A stretch of 64,000 bases of DNA from Microbacterium sp. (GCF_031179285.1 NZ_JAPSHY010000011.1:44840-108839); one strand, 5' to 3'. Shown: positions 1 to 9,571, counted from the first letter of the stretch. Numbers and translations: made by a program. Notes: generated from the letters alone by a model not told the origin.

Positions 1-678
1 AGCGCGGCCCGGCACGGCGTGCGCACCCTCGTGGACGGCGCTCACGCACCCGGCCTCATCCCCGACGCAGCGGCAGCCGCCGGCGGCGACTGGTGGTTCG
101 GCAACCTGCACAAGTGGCCATGCGCCCCGCGTGGCTCGGCTCTGCTCGTGACCGCGGCCCATGATCGGGATGATCTCTGGCCCCTCATCGACTCGTGGGC
201 TGCGCGCGAGACGTTCCCCGCCCGTTTCGACACCCAGGGCACGATCGATGCGACGACCTATCTCGCCACACCGGCAGCGATCGACTTCATCGAGAACGAG
301 TTCGGCTGGCAGCAGGCGCGGGAAGCGATGGCACAGCTCGTGGATGCCGGTGCCGAGATCATCGCCGAGGGCTTGCGCCCCTTCGCCGACGAAGAGCCGC
401 TCACGACCCTGCCGTCGCCGGTGCCGTCGATGCGCCTCGTCCGCCTTCCGCTGGGTCTCGGCGCCACTCGCGAAGAGGCCGATGCGCTGCGCATGGAACT
501 GCTCGACGAGACCGGCGTCGAGACGGCGTTCACCAGCTTCCGCGGCATCGGATACTTCCGCCTGTCGGCGCATCTGTACACCGAAGCATCCGATTTCGAC
601 GCGTTCGTCGGGCGCTGCATCCCGCAGATCCTCCGCCGCGCCGGCATCCGGTCTGCCGAATCGATCGTCGTCCCCTGA
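1..678 (+). CDS. Class V aminotransferase family protein (isopenicillin-N epimerase-like), 3' part
   Basis: The gene enters from the left edge in frame 1, so only the last 225 residues are present. The visible part has the features of a PLP-dependent fold-type I enzyme of the class V aminotransferase / isopenicillin N epimerase group: VDGAHAPG, where the Asp and His contact the cofactor, then GNLHKW, whose Lys is the likely Schiff-base residue. The C-terminal small domain runs to the TGA at 676-678. It lies 40 bp upstream of a sugar-type binding protein on the same strand and may share its transcript. The substrate cannot be inferred from the fragment; cysteine desulfurase-like activity is an alternative. 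Confidence 0.8.
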   Translation, partial: SAARHGVRTLVDGAHAPGLIPDAAAAAGGDWWFGNLHKWPCAPRGSALLVTAAHDRDDLWPLIDSWAARETFPARFDTQGTIDATTYLATPAAIDFIENEFGWQQAREAMAQLVDAGAEIIAEGLRPFADEEPLTTLPSPVPSMRLVRLPLGLGATREEADALRMELLDETGVETAFTSFRGIGYFRLSAHLYTEASDFDAFVGRCIPQILRRAGIRSAESIVVP

Positions 679-718
679 CCCTGCATCCCCACCCGAATCA
701 CCAACTGAGAGGCACATC

Positions 719-2029
719 GTGAAGAACAAGATCTTGACGACAGCGGCGGGAGTCGGCACCGTTGCCGTTCTCGCACTCACCGGCTGCTCCGCCGGAGGCG
801 GCGCGTCCTCCGACGGAGCCGTCACCCTGCAGATGGTCGAGAGTCTGACCAACCCCGCCCGTACCGACCTGATCAGGGGGCTTCTCGACGACTTCGAGGA
901 GAAGAACCCGAAGATCAAGGTCAACCTCATCTCGCCGCCGACCGAGCAGGCCGACCAGAAGATCCAGCAGATGCTGCAGTCCGGTAAGGGAGTCGACGTC
1001 CTGGAGGTGCGCGACATCACCGTCGGACCGTTCGCGAACAACGGCTGGCTCCACGACCTCACGGACGACCTCGAGGACTGGGACGGCTGGGACGCGCTGA
1101 CGGACAACGCCAAGTCCGCATCGGTCGCCGAGGACGGCAAGAGCTACTTCGTGCCCTACGGCTTCTACGGTCTGTCGCTGTTCTATCGCACCGACCTCGT
1201 CGCCGACGCCGGTTTCGACGGACCTCCGCACAGCTGGAAGGAACTGCTGGAGCAGGCATCCGCCATTCAGGACCCGGCGAACAACGTCTACGGCTACGCG
1301 TTCCGCGGCGGCCCGAACGCGAGCAGCAACGTCGTGGCCGCCATCGAGGCGTACACGATCGACGACCTGAACGTCGATGACGCCTTCCTCATGGAAGACG
1401 GTTCCACGATCTTCGCCGCCCCCGAGGCGCAGGAAGCCGTCGACGACTACTTCGCGTTGTTCGAGCAGGCCTCGCCGCCCTCGGCCGTATCGTGGGGCTA
1501 CCCCGAGATGGTGGCCGGCTTCACCAACGGCACGACCGCCTTCCTGCTGCAGGATCCCGAGGTCATCGCCACCGTGCAGGACTCGTCGCTGACCGAGGAC
1601 CAGTGGGACACCGCTCCGCTCCTCGTCGGGCCCTCCGGCAAGGCCGCACAACCGCTGGCGGTCGCCGGCTGGGGCGTGGCGCAGAAGAGCGAGAACAAGG
1701 ACGCGGCGGTGAAGCTCGTCGAGTTCCTGTCATCGGCCGAACCGGCGACCGAGTTCGCGCAGGCCAACAGTCTCGTGCCGATCATCACCGAGGCTGCCGA
1801 CGACGAGTTCTACTCCTCGGGCCCGTGGACCAGCTACGTCACCATGACGGAAGACCCCGAGACGTACGTCAACGTGCGCCAGCCGCGAGGTGTCAGCTGG
1901 TGGACGGAGTGGATCCAGAAGGCGGATCAGGATGTGCAGAACGTGCTGCTCGGCAACATGTCCACCAGCGACCTGCTCGCCTCGTGGGACGCATTCTGGA
2001 CTGAGAAGTACGCCGCGGAGAAGGGCTGA
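719..2029 (+). CDS. Carbohydrate ABC transporter substrate-binding lipoprotein
   Basis: 436-residue extracellular solute-binding protein (family 1, MalE/UgpB type). The N-terminus is a lipoprotein signal with lipobox LTGC, the acylated Cys being residue 23, so the protein is tethered to the outer face of the membrane. The start is a GTG preceded by AGAGG about 8 bases upstream; longer in-frame readings cross the preceding gene and have no signal peptide. The mature part begins with a beta strand typical of the family (VTLQMVES) and ends with the helical WDAFWTEKY segment. Two permease genes follow after 3 bp. The ligand is unknown, probably an oligosaccharide or glycoside. Confidence 0.9.
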   Translation: MKNKILTTAAGVGTVAVLALTGCSAGGGASSDGAVTLQMVESLTNPARTDLIRGLLDDFEEKNPKIKVNLISPPTEQADQKIQQMLQSGKGVDVLEVRDITVGPFANNGWLHDLTDDLEDWDGWDALTDNAKSASVAEDGKSYFVPYGFYGLSLFYRTDLVADAGFDGPPHSWKELLEQASAIQDPANNVYGYAFRGGPNASSNVVAAIEAYTIDDLNVDDAFLMEDGSTIFAAPEAQEAVDDYFALFEQASPPSAVSWGYPEMVAGFTNGTTAFLLQDPEVIATVQDSSLTEDQWDTAPLLVGPSGKAAQPLAVAGWGVAQKSENKDAAVKLVEFLSSAEPATEFAQANSLVPIITEAADDEFYSSGPWTSYVTMTEDPETYVNVRQPRGVSWWTEWIQKADQDVQNVLLGNMSTSDLLASWDAFWTEKYAAEKG

Positions 2030-2032
2030 CCC

Positions 2033-2980
2033 GTGGCCCGCTCCGATCGTCAAGGAGGCTCCGTCGGCATCGCCGGCGGGGCCTCCCCGGCATCCCGCAG
2101 GCGCCCCTTCCGAAGTCGTCACGCGCTGACGCTGCTGGCCTTCCTCGCGCCGGCGATCGTCTTCGTGTGCTGGTTCACCTACTGGCCGATGCTGCAGGGT
2201 GCCCGCATGGCCTTCCACGACTGGAATCTCTGGGACCTCACCTCGACCCCGTTCGTCGGCTTCGCCAACTTCGTCGCGGTGTTCCAGGATCCGGCCTTTC
2301 CGATCGTGGCGTGGAACTCCGTGCTCTGGGTCGTCGGCTCGCTGGTGCCGCAGCTCGTGATCGGATTCCTGATCGCGCTCGCGCTGCGCAAGCGTTTCCG
2401 CTTCCGCGGCCTGTATCAGGCCCTGGTCTTCTTCCCGTGGGCCGTCTCCGGCTTCCTGATCGGGATGCTGTTCCGCTGGATGTTCAATGCCGAGTTCGGC
2501 GTGGTCAACGACCTGCTCATGAAGGCGGGCCTCATCGACGCTCCCCTTCCCTGGCTCGCGGACCCGAAGCTGGCGATGTTCGCGGTGATCGTGGCGAACA
2601 TCTGGTACGGGGTGACGTTCTTCGCGATCATGATCCTCGCCGCTCTCCAGTCCGTTCCGGACGAGATGCTGGAGGCGGCGAGCCTCGACGGAGCCGGACG
2701 GTTCCGGCAGCTGTTCTCGATCATCATCCCGTACATCTCGATGACGCTGTTCCTCACGATCCTGCTGCGCATCATCTGGATCTTCAACTTCCCCGACATC
2801 ATCTACGCGATGACCAACGGTGGCCCCGCCAACCAGACGCACATCATCACGACCTGGATGGTCAATTACACCCAGCAGGGCAACTACGGCATCGCAAGCT
2901 CCATCGGGCTCATCGTCGTCGCGTTCCTGTTCGTGTTCTGCGCGTTCTATCTGATGGCGATGCGGAGGGCTCAGCGATGA
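2033..2980 (+). CDS. Carbohydrate ABC transporter permease (MalF/UgpA type)
   Basis: 315-residue inner-membrane subunit with about six hydrophobic segments after a basic cytoplasmic N-terminus. The cytoplasmic EAA loop that docks to the ATPase reads EAASLDGAG near residues 210-220. It starts at GTG 3 bp after the binding-protein stop, so translation is probably coupled. The last codon overlaps the next permease start (ATGA). It should form a heterodimer with the product of the following gene. No ATPase gene accompanies this set. Confidence 0.92.
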   Translation: MARSDRQGGSVGIAGGASPASRRRPFRSRHALTLLAFLAPAIVFVCWFTYWPMLQGARMAFHDWNLWDLTSTPFVGFANFVAVFQDPAFPIVAWNSVLWVVGSLVPQLVIGFLIALALRKRFRFRGLYQALVFFPWAVSGFLIGMLFRWMFNAEFGVVNDLLMKAGLIDAPLPWLADPKLAMFAVIVANIWYGVTFFAIMILAALQSVPDEMLEAASLDGAGRFRQLFSIIIPYISMTLFLTILLRIIWIFNFPDIIYAMTNGGPANQTHIITTWMVNYTQQGNYGIASSIGLIVVAFLFVFCAFYLMAMRRAQR

Positions 2981-3891
2981 CCATGACAGGCACTCACCCG
3001 ACAGGCGCGTCGCAGACGCGGAGGATCACCGTTCCCGATCCCGCAGCCGCCCCGCGCCCGAAGCCGCGGGTCACGGTCGGCGGCGTGGCCCGTGTCGTCG
3101 GGCTCGCGCTGTGGCTCGTCATCACGCTGTTCCCGCTGTACTGGATCGCGCTGACGTCGATCAAGTCGCCTGGCACGATCAACCGGTTCCCGATCGAGTA
3201 CTGGCCGAGCGAGCCGTCGCTGGAGAACTACGTCGGCCTGTTCCAGCACAGCTCGTTCGGCGTCTTCCTCGGCAACTCGGCTCTGGTTGCGGTGATCGGC
3301 GGCGCGGTGGCGACGCTGATCGCCTTGCTCAGTGCGTACGTGCTTGCGCGGTTCGAGTTCCGCGGCAAGGGCGCGATCCTCATCGCGTTCCTCCTGACGC
3401 AGATGATCCCGGCGTTCATCGCGCTGGGTCCGCTGTATTCGATGATGACCGAGCTCGGCCTCGTCGACACCAAGTCGGGGCTCATCCTCGTGTACATCGC
3501 GATCTGCATCCCGTTCTCGACGGTGATGCTGCGAGGTTTCTTCGCGAACGTGCCCGACGCACTCGAGGAGGCGGCCATGATCGACGGGTGCTCCCGCCTC
3601 GGCGCCCTGTTTCGGGTGCTCGTGCCTGTGATGACCCCCGGGATCATCGCCGCGTTCATCTTCAACTTCGTGAACTGCTGGAACGAGTTGTTCCTGTCAG
3701 TCGTCCTGATGAACACCGACGAGAACCGCACCGTGCCGTCCGCATTGAACGGCTTCATCTCGACCTTCAACATCGATTGGGGTTCGATGTCGGCTGCCGC
3801 TGTGCTGACCATCCTGCCCACCATGGTGATGTTCGCGCTCGCGAGCCGATGGATCGTGCAGGGCCTGACCGCCGGGGCGGTCAAGGAGTAG
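2977..3891 (+). CDS. Carbohydrate ABC transporter permease (MalG/UgpE type)
   Basis: 304-residue membrane subunit. The ATG overlaps the preceding stop by 4 bases; the open frame extends much further 5' but only this start gives a normal permease N-terminus and leaves the upstream gene intact. A first membrane segment near residue 40 (LWLVITLFPLYWIAL) and the EAA loop EEAAMIDGC near residue 195 are typical of the MalG class. It partners the upstream MalF-like permease. The transcript appears to end at the strong hairpin 10 bp downstream. The ATPase must come from elsewhere, for example the MsmK-like gene at 25419-26492. Confidence 0.92.
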   Translation: MTMTGTHPTGASQTRRITVPDPAAAPRPKPRVTVGGVARVVGLALWLVITLFPLYWIALTSIKSPGTINRFPIEYWPSEPSLENYVGLFQHSSFGVFLGNSALVAVIGGAVATLIALLSAYVLARFEFRGKGAILIAFLLTQMIPAFIALGPLYSMMTELGLVDTKSGLILVYIAICIPFSTVMLRGFFANVPDALEEAAMIDGCSRLGALFRVLVPVMTPGIIAAFIFNFVNCWNELFLSVVLMNTDENRTVPSALNGFISTFNIDWGSMSAAAVLTILPTMVMFALASRWIVQGLTAGAVKE

Positions 3892-3901
3892 CAGCGACAC
3901 G

Positions 3902-3937
3902 ACGAAGGCCGCCGTTCCGGGGAACGGCGGCCTTCGT
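3902..3937. terminator. Bidirectional hairpin terminator
   Basis: A perfect 17-bp inverted repeat with a 2-base centre sits between the permease stop and the convergent aldo/keto reductase stop. The arms begin ACGAAGGCCGCC and return as its complement. There is no long T run, which is common for actinobacterial terminators. Its position between convergent genes suggests it serves both. Confidence 0.85.
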
Positions 3938-3957
3938 GCTGTCATGGGCCGGGTCGG

Positions 3958-4971
3958 TCAGACCAGGCGCGACTTCGGCGAGACCGTGTACGTGTTCTCG
4001 GGGTCGGAGAACACCGCGTCACCGAGGGCGGTGTCGATGGCGGCCATCGTGTCGGCGTCGAGCGTGACACCCGATGCCTTCACCGTGTCGGCGAGCTGCT
4101 CGGGGCGCGAGGCTCCCACGAGCGCGGCCGCGATGTTCGGGTTCTGCAGCACCCAGGCGATGGCCAGCTGCGGCATGGTGAGCCCGGCGTCGGCCGCGAT
4201 CGGCTTCAGCCGTTGCACGGCGGTGAGCACGTCGTCGGTCAGGAAGCTCTTGATGAAGTGCGCGCCGCTCTTCTCGTCGGTGGCGCGCGAGCCCTCCGGC
4301 ACGGGCTGTCCTGGCAGGTACTTGCCCGACAGGACGCCCTGCGCCATCGGCGACCAGACGATCTGCGAGATGCCGAGCTCTTCAGATGCCGGCACGACCT
4401 TGCCCTCGATGACGCGGTGCAGCATCGAGTACTGCGGCTGGTTCGAGATGAGCTGCACGCCCAATTGCTTCGCCAGCGCGTGGCCTTCGCGCAGCTGCTC
4501 GGCCGTCCACTCGGAAACGCCGATGTAGAGGGCCTTGCCCTGGCGGACGACATCGGCGAAGGCCTGGAACGTCTCCTCGAGCGGGGTCTCGTAGTCGAAC
4601 CTGTGCGCCTGATACAGGTCGACGTAGTCGGTGCCGAGGCGCTTCAGGGAGCCGTTGATCGACTCGAGGATGTGCTTGCGAGACAGGCCGGTGTCGTTCG
4701 GCCCCTTCGGGCCGGTCGGGAAGTACACCTTCGTGAAGATCTCGAGACCCTCTCGGCGCTGACCCGACAGCGCCTTGCCGAGCACGACCTCGGCGGCCGT
4801 GTTCGCGTAGGTGTCTGCGGTGTCGAATGTCGTGATCCCGGCATCCAGTGCCGCGTGCACCGTCTTCAGCGCCGCGTCGTCTTCGACCTGCGAGGCGTGC
4901 GTGACCCAGTTGCCGTAGGTGATCTCCGAGACCTTGAGACCGCTGTTACCGAGGAAGCGATAGTTGACCAT
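3958..4971 (-). CDS. Aldo/keto reductase family oxidoreductase
   Basis: 337-residue (beta/alpha)8 NADPH-dependent reductase of the family that includes Kv-beta-like and YajO/YghZ-type enzymes. The catalytic tetrad can be placed: Asp50, Tyr55 (in FDTADTY), Lys81 (IFTKVYF) and His123 (YQAHRFD). The C-terminal cofactor-binding part contains GASRPEQL. Length is normal for the subgroup. It is a single transcription unit converging on the ABC operon and separated from it by the hairpin at 3902-3937. The substrate, probably an aldehyde or ketone sugar derivative, is unknown. Confidence 0.9.
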   Translation of the reverse strand: MVNYRFLGNSGLKVSEITYGNWVTHASQVEDDAALKTVHAALDAGITTFDTADTYANTAAEVVLGKALSGQRREGLEIFTKVYFPTGPKGPNDTGLSRKHILESINGSLKRLGTDYVDLYQAHRFDYETPLEETFQAFADVVRQGKALYIGVSEWTAEQLREGHALAKQLGVQLISNQPQYSMLHRVIEGKVVPASEELGISQIVWSPMAQGVLSGKYLPGQPVPEGSRATDEKSGAHFIKSFLTDDVLTAVQRLKPIAADAGLTMPQLAIAWVLQNPNIAAALVGASRPEQLADTVKASGVTLDADTMAAIDTALGDAVFSDPENTYTVSPKSRLV

Positions 4972-5020
4972 GTATCAACGCTACTTGCTCGCGCGGGTGG
5001 CGGGGACGGATCGACCGGTC

Positions 5021-5512
5021 TCACGCAGGTGCCGGAGCGCGGCGATCACGTACGACTGTCGAAATCCCGACGACGATCACGGCGATCGCGGCGAGGGCGC
5101 TCACCACGTACAGCGCCACCGCCCACGGGGAGTAGTCGGCGCCGCTGATCCCGAACGTGTCGGCGAGACCCATACCGGCTCCGAACGACGCGGCGAAGTA
5201 TGCGAAGGCCCCGAAAGTCAGTAGCGCGAGAAGAGTCATCCCGGGGACGATCGGCGGCGCCTTCGTGATGACGGAGACCACGGCGACCCCGACAGCCAGC
5301 GCCACCCCGATCCCGAGGATGAAGAGAACTCGCTCGTGCCCCAGGCTCTCCCCTGCGCCTGACATCTCTGCGCGGATCGCATCTAGCGTGAGTCCGGGCG
5401 CGGCGGCGAGCGGATTCAGGACGAGGATCTGCACCGCGGCGAGCGTCGCATACGCGGTGACCCCGAGCACGCCGGCGATCGAGATCCACAGCGTCTGCGT
5501 CTGGCGCGTCAT
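5021..5512 (-). CDS. Small four-helix membrane protein of unknown function
   Basis: 163-residue protein with four predicted membrane segments, at about residues 8-30, 60-82, 86-110 and 125-150. A loop of about 25 residues with several charged residues (DAIRAEMSGAGE) lies between the first two, and the tail is short and basic (VRDRRAPAPA). I do not recognise a named family; similar small integral membrane proteins are common in Microbacteriaceae. It is on the same strand as the MocR-type gene upstream, whose stop lies 9 bp before this start, so the two are probably co-transcribed and this protein may belong to the MocR gene's pathway. Confidence 0.7.
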   Translation of the reverse strand: MTRQTQTLWISIAGVLGVTAYATLAAVQILVLNPLAAAPGLTLDAIRAEMSGAGESLGHERVLFILGIGVALAVGVAVVSVITKAPPIVPGMTLLALLTFGAFAYFAASFGAGMGLADTFGISGADYSPWAVALYVVSALAAIAVIVVGISTVVRDRRAPAPA

Positions 5513-5521
5513 GCGCTCACT

Positions 5522-7018
5522 CTAGAACGCGCCATCGAGAGACTCCCGATACTCCCGCCATGCGGCACCCAATCGGCGGACCCCTTCGACGAGGACGTCG
5601 TCCGGCGCCGTGAACGGAAGACGGATGTGATCGTCGGGCGAGACGGACGCAGCGAATGCGGCACTTCCGGCGACCGACACACCGTGGCCGGCGGCGAGGC
5701 GCGCCACGGCGGCGGCCGATCCGATGGGCAATCGGGCCCAGAGCGAGAGACCGCCGCGGGGCGGGTCGTACGTCCAGTCGGGTAGGTGTTCGGCGAGTTG
5801 CTCCTGCAGCAGCCGCAGCTTCTGCGCGTGCCGTCTGCTGCTGTCGCGCCGCTGCTCGTCGGCGTGAGCGATCAGGTCGAGGGCGAGCAGCTGCCCGGGA
5901 ACGCTCGTCGACTGATCCGCGAGTTGCCTGGCACCGCGCAGTCGTCGCACGAGCACGGGGTCGGCACGCAGCCATCCGATCCGAAGCCCCGCCCACGCCC
6001 ACTTCGACACGGACTCGACCACGATCACCGGTGCGTCCGGGCGCTCAGCCGCCAGCGACGCCGGAACCACGCCGTCGAAGGAGATGCCGGCGACGACGCG
6101 GTCCTCGATCACCGTCACGCCGTACTGCGCGGCGAGCTCGGCCACTCGATGTCGGGCCGACGCGGGCAGTCGCGTGCCGGTCGGGTTCTGGTGGTGCGGG
6201 TTGAGCGCGACGAGTGCCGGCCGGAGCCGCGCCATCGCCACCTCCAGCGCGTCGACGTCGAGGCCGTCGCCGGTCATCGGCACACCGTGGACTGTGCCGC
6301 CGCGGAGGCCGACCGAATCGGTCACGCCCGGCCACGTGACCTCCTCGGCCAACACCACGTCGCCCGGGCCGACGAGCGCGTTCACGACGAGGCTGATCGC
6401 CTGCTGCGCGCCATGCGTCACGAGGATCTGTTCCGCGGTGGTCGGTGTGCCTTCGGCCTGGAACAGTTTGGCGATCTGGGCGCGCAGTGCGGGGAGCCCG
6501 GCGGGATCGGTCTCGGGCAGCAGCGCCAGGTCGAGCCGCGGTTCGTGTTCACGGATGAGCCGCGTCGTGAGGTTCGACAGATGAGGGACGGTGCGCAACA
6601 GGTCGATCGCGTTGGGGAGGGCCGAGAACAGCACCTCGCCCCTCCCGGGCCGTTGGAAGGGAACCGCGGATGCCGCCACTCCGGCGATCCTCGTGCCACT
6701 GCCCTGCCTCCGCTCGACGAGACCATCTTCGGCGAGTCGCGCGTAGGCCACGACGACCGTGCCGCGAGAGACAGAACTGACCGCTGCCAGGGTGCGCTCC
6801 GCCGGCAATCGATCACCCGGACGCAGCTCTCCGCTTTCGATCAGCCCGGCGATGCCCCGCGCCAATCGCGTCGCGAGCGTGCCCTCCCCCTGCGTCCATC
6901 GGCCGAGGCGAGCGGCCAGCGTGTCGGAGGACACCTCGCCTGCTCGCACGAGAGTCGGGGCATCATCGACCGATCGCTGGCCCACTGGCTGAAGATTGGC
7001 CCTGTAGCGCTCGTCCAT
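5522..7018 (-). CDS. MocR-type regulator: GntR winged helix fused to aminotransferase domain
   Basis: 498 residues. The N-terminal GntR-like winged helix (about residues 25-95) includes LRPGDRLPAERTLAA and GTVVVAYARL. A linker leads to a fold-type I aminotransferase domain with NPHHQNPTG and the PLP lysine motif SVSKW...GLRIGW near residue 335. MocR/PdxR proteins sense PLP or an amine-PLP adduct and regulate vitamin B6, GABA or transport genes. I chose the ATG at 7018; GTG/ATG codons at 7048 and 7045 are alternatives, but they would put part of the likely operator (7031-7098) inside the gene. A small ORF diverges from it. Confidence 0.88.
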   Translation of the reverse strand: MDERYRANLQPVGQRSVDDAPTLVRAGEVSSDTLAARLGRWTQGEGTLATRLARGIAGLIESGELRPGDRLPAERTLAAVSSVSRGTVVVAYARLAEDGLVERRQGSGTRIAGVAASAVPFQRPGRGEVLFSALPNAIDLLRTVPHLSNLTTRLIREHEPRLDLALLPETDPAGLPALRAQIAKLFQAEGTPTTAEQILVTHGAQQAISLVVNALVGPGDVVLAEEVTWPGVTDSVGLRGGTVHGVPMTGDGLDVDALEVAMARLRPALVALNPHHQNPTGTRLPASARHRVAELAAQYGVTVIEDRVVAGISFDGVVPASLAAERPDAPVIVVESVSKWAWAGLRIGWLRADPVLVRRLRGARQLADQSTSVPGQLLALDLIAHADEQRRDSSRRHAQKLRLLQEQLAEHLPDWTYDPPRGGLSLWARLPIGSAAAVARLAAGHGVSVAGSAAFAASVSPDDHIRLPFTAPDDVLVEGVRRLGAAWREYRESLDGAF

Positions 7019-7030
7019 AAGGCTCGATTC

Positions 7031-7098
7031 TGGTCCAATGAACATCACATTCGCACGAAGAAGCTCGTTTCATACACCAATGAATCCCGATTGGACCA
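7031..7098. promoter_or_regulatory. Candidate MocR operator: spaced inverted repeat
   Basis: TGGTCCAAT at 7031-7039 is repeated as its exact complement ATTGGACCA at 7090-7098. A third copy of the core, CCAATGAA, occurs at 7078-7085 and matches 7036-7043. The repeats lie between the regulator's chosen start and the divergent small ORF, where an autoregulating MocR protein would be expected to bind. Binding is inferred, not shown. Confidence 0.6.
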
Positions 7099-7319
7099 TT
7101 GCCGACCTGCTGCAGTGGGTCAGTGACGACCGGCACCAGCACGATGCGAGTCTCCGAGACCCGCTCGTCCTCATCGAGTCGGCATTGACCGGCAGTTCGT
7201 GGGCCCGTCAGCCGTCGACCGTCGCCTTGACCCGCTCCATCGCCGCCGCCGTCCGCGCTACGCCATCGCTCGGCTCGCTCTCGATCGGCAGCCTGGTCCG
7301 GCGTGCCGACGCCGCGTAA
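7080..7319 (+). CDS. Small hypothetical protein divergent from the MocR regulator
   Basis: About 79 residues from the ATG at 7080 (a start at 7038 would add 14 residues but overlap the repeat). The sequence (MNPDWTIADLLQW...) is soluble and moderately charged, with no membrane segment or known motif. Third-position G+C is high across the frame, which favours a real gene, but there is no clear ribosome-binding site. It is otherwise the only content of the roughly 350-bp space between the regulator and rlmN. It could also be chance open frame in a high-GC region. Confidence 0.4.
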   Translation: MNPDWTIADLLQWVSDDRHQHDASLRDPLVLIESALTGSSWARQPSTVALTRSIAAAVRATPSLGSLSIGSLVRRADAA

Positions 7320-7367
7320 GAGCGCGCGAACGCGCCGGCCGTCGACGTCACAGACAGTCGCGTGCGG

Positions 7368-8663
7368 TCACGCCAGGGCGGCGGAGGCGGCCTCGTCTTC
7401 GGTCGTGGCGACCAACTGCCCGCAGGCGCCGTCGATCTCCTTGCCGCGGGTGTCGCGGAGGGTCGTCGGGATGCCGGCGTCGTTGAGCCGGCGCACGAAC
7501 TCGTTCTGCACCGGGATCTCGGACGAGGTCCAGATGGAGCCGGGCGTCGGGTTCAGCGGGATCGGGTTGACGTGCACCCAACCCCGACCGCGCGCGTTCA
7601 GCTTCTCTGCGAGAAGGTCCGCCCGCCAGGCGTGGTCATTCATGTCCTTGATGAGCGCGTACTCGATCGAGACGCGGCGCCCCGTCTTCTCGTAGTACTC
7701 GCGTGCGGCGTCGAGGGCCTCGTCGACCTTCCAGCGAGAGTTCACCGGGATCAGCTCATCGCGCAGCTGGTCGTCCGGCGCGTGCAGCGAAAGGGCGAAG
7801 GTCACGGGGATGTTCTCGTCGGCGAGCTTCTTGATCGCGGGCACGAGACCGACCGTCGACACGGTGATACCCCGGGCGCTCATGCCGAGGCCGTCCGGCT
7901 GCGGTGCCACCATGCTGCGCACGGCATCCATGACTCTCTTGTAGTTCGCGAGCGGCTCGCCCATGCCCATGAAGACGATGTTCGAGACGCGCTCCATGCT
8001 GTGGTCGTCGGCCTTCTTGCCGCCGAGGCCGCCCTCGGCGATCAGGCGGTTCGCCCTCACGATCTGCTCGATGATCTCGGCGGTCGACATGTTGCGGGTG
8101 AGACCGGCCTGACCCGTCGCGCAGAACGGGCAGTTCATGCCGCAGCCGGCTTGACTCGACACGCAGAGCGTGATCCGGCCCGGGTAGCGCATCAGCACGG
8201 ACTCAACGAGGGCGCCGTCGTGCAGGCGCCAGAGGAACTTGATGGTGTCGCCGCGGTCGGTCTCGAGCCGCCTGACCTCGGTCAGCAGTGGCGGCAGGAG
8301 GCCGGCGACGAGTTCGTCGCGCGTACCGGCGGGAAGGTCCGTCATCTCAGCCGGGTCGGAGGTGTAGTGACGGAAGTAGTGGGTGGCGAGCTGCTTCGCA
8401 CGGAATCCAGGGAGTCCGAGCTCCTTAACCTTCTCGATGCGCTCGGCCGGCGTGAGGTCGGCGAGATGTACGGGCGGCTTTCCGCGCTTGGGGCTGGCGA
8501 ACTGCAGCAGCGGACGCCCCTCGGCATCCTTCTGCTGGGTCCAGCCCTCCGTCTTGGGCCTGACCTGCTGCCCGCCGGTGGTGCGGATCTTCCCCGGCGA
8601 GGCGGCGGGCGACGCGGATGCCGTCGCAGAACGCGGCTCGCGCGCGCGGGGAGTGTCAGTCAT
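7368..8663 (-). CDS. rlmN: 23S rRNA (adenine(2503)-C(2))-methyltransferase RlmN
   Basis: 431-residue radical SAM enzyme that methylates A2503 of 23S rRNA and, in some bacteria, A37 of certain tRNAs. The radical-SAM cysteine triad is seen in [12 protein letters not shown] (CxxxCxxC, near residues 175-182). The two catalytic cysteines are the one in CVSSQAG just before the cluster and the one in GACGQL near the C-terminus. SAM-binding GMGEPLANY is also present. The N-terminus carries about 40 extra low-complexity residues compared with the Escherichia coli protein. The ATG at 8663 is preferred over an upstream in-frame codon at 8756 because that one overlaps the next permease gene. Confidence 0.96.
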   Translation of the reverse strand: MTDTPRAREPRSATASASPAASPGKIRTTGGQQVRPKTEGWTQQKDAEGRPLLQFASPKRGKPPVHLADLTPAERIEKVKELGLPGFRAKQLATHYFRHYTSDPAEMTDLPAGTRDELVAGLLPPLLTEVRRLETDRGDTIKFLWRLHDGALVESVLMRYPGRITLCVSSQAGCGMNCPFCATGQAGLTRNMSTAEIIEQIVRANRLIAEGGLGGKKADDHSMERVSNIVFMGMGEPLANYKRVMDAVRSMVAPQPDGLGMSARGITVSTVGLVPAIKKLADENIPVTFALSLHAPDDQLRDELIPVNSRWKVDEALDAAREYYEKTGRRVSIEYALIKDMNDHAWRADLLAEKLNARGRGWVHVNPIPLNPTPGSIWTSSEIPVQNEFVRRLNDAGIPTTLRDTRGKEIDGACGQLVATTEDEAASAALA

Positions 8664-8752
8664 GACTACCAGGGTACGCGGTGACGGATGGGAGGCTGCT
8701 GGGGCGACGCGGGCGACGGTGATGACCGTGGTTCTGCCGTGAGCGCTGGACG

Positions 8753-9571
8753 TCATTCGCGGACAGCGCCCTCAAGCATCCCCTTGATGAAGTGCCGCTG
8801 CAGGAAGACGTAGAGAGCGACGACCGGCAGTGCCACCAGCACCGCACCGGCCGCGAGGAGCGACGTGCCCTGCGTGTACTGCCCCTGGAAGAAGGCCAGA
8901 CCGAGGGGCGCCGTGCGCACCGCCCCGTTGGGCGACATCACCAGCGGGATGAGGAACTCGTTCCAGGTCCACATGAAGGTCAGCAGCACCAGCGTGAGGA
9001 TCGCCGGCCTCCCGATCGGAACCAGGATCTGCCACAGGATGCGCAGGCTGCCCGCGCCGTCAAGACGCGCCGCCTCGATCATGGCGCGGCTCGAGGTACG
9101 GAAGTAGGTGCGCATCCAATAGGTGCCGAAAGCGATGGACATCGCGATCTGCGGGAGCGCGACGCCCCACACCGTGTTGGTCAGCCCGAGCATCCTCATG
9201 TCGAAGAACAACGGCACGATGAACGCTTCGGTCGGCACCATGATGCCCAGGAGGAAAAGGTAGAAGAAGAACGTGGCTCCGCGGAATGTCATCGTCCCCA
9301 GGGCATAGCCGGCGAGGATCGACACGGTCACCGCGACCACGACGACGATCACCGCCACCGCGACGCTGGTCAGCATGTACTGGCCGAATCGTCCCACTTC
9401 CCAGGCCTCGGCGAAGTTCGCGGGATGGAACCAGCCACCCTCCCGCTCCGCCGTCGCGCTCTGCGGCCCGAAGGCCGTTGCGAGCATGACGCCGACGGGG
9501 CCGAGCACGATCGCCGCGAACACGAGCAGGATGACGTAGTTGGCGGCGTTCTCGAACGCAGAGACCTTCAC
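8753..9571 (-). CDS. Carbohydrate ABC transporter permease (MalG type)
   Basis: 272-residue membrane subunit with six hydrophobic segments and the EAA loop EAARLDGAG before ILWQILVPI. It is the last gene of a four-gene operon (kinase, binding protein, two permeases). Its ATG overlaps the stop of the partner permease by 4 bases. No ATPase gene follows; rlmN lies 89 bp downstream on the same strand and is functionally unrelated. Confidence 0.92.
   Translation of the reverse strand: MKVSAFENAANYVILLVFAAIVLGPVGVMLATAFGPQSATAEREGGWFHPANFAEAWEVGRFGQYMLTSVAVAVIVVVVAVTVSILAGYALGTMTFRGATFFFYLFLLGIMVPTEAFIVPLFFDMRMLGLTNTVWGVALPQIAMSIAFGTYWMRTYFRTSSRAMIEAARLDGAGSLRILWQILVPIGRPAILTLVLLTFMWTWNEFLIPLVMSPNGAVRTAPLGLAFFQGQYTQGTSLLAAGAVLVALPVVALYVFLQRHFIKGMLEGAVRE

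Noticed and set aside
161..718. In-frame extension of the first binding-protein gene to position 161
   Set aside because: It reads the aminotransferase gene in another frame as Arg/Ser-rich sequence. The lipoprotein signal starts at the GTG at 719.
8714..8730. ACGGT-GATG-ACCGT hairpin between the permease and rlmN
   Set aside because: Only a 5-bp stem; too weak to call a terminator or operator.
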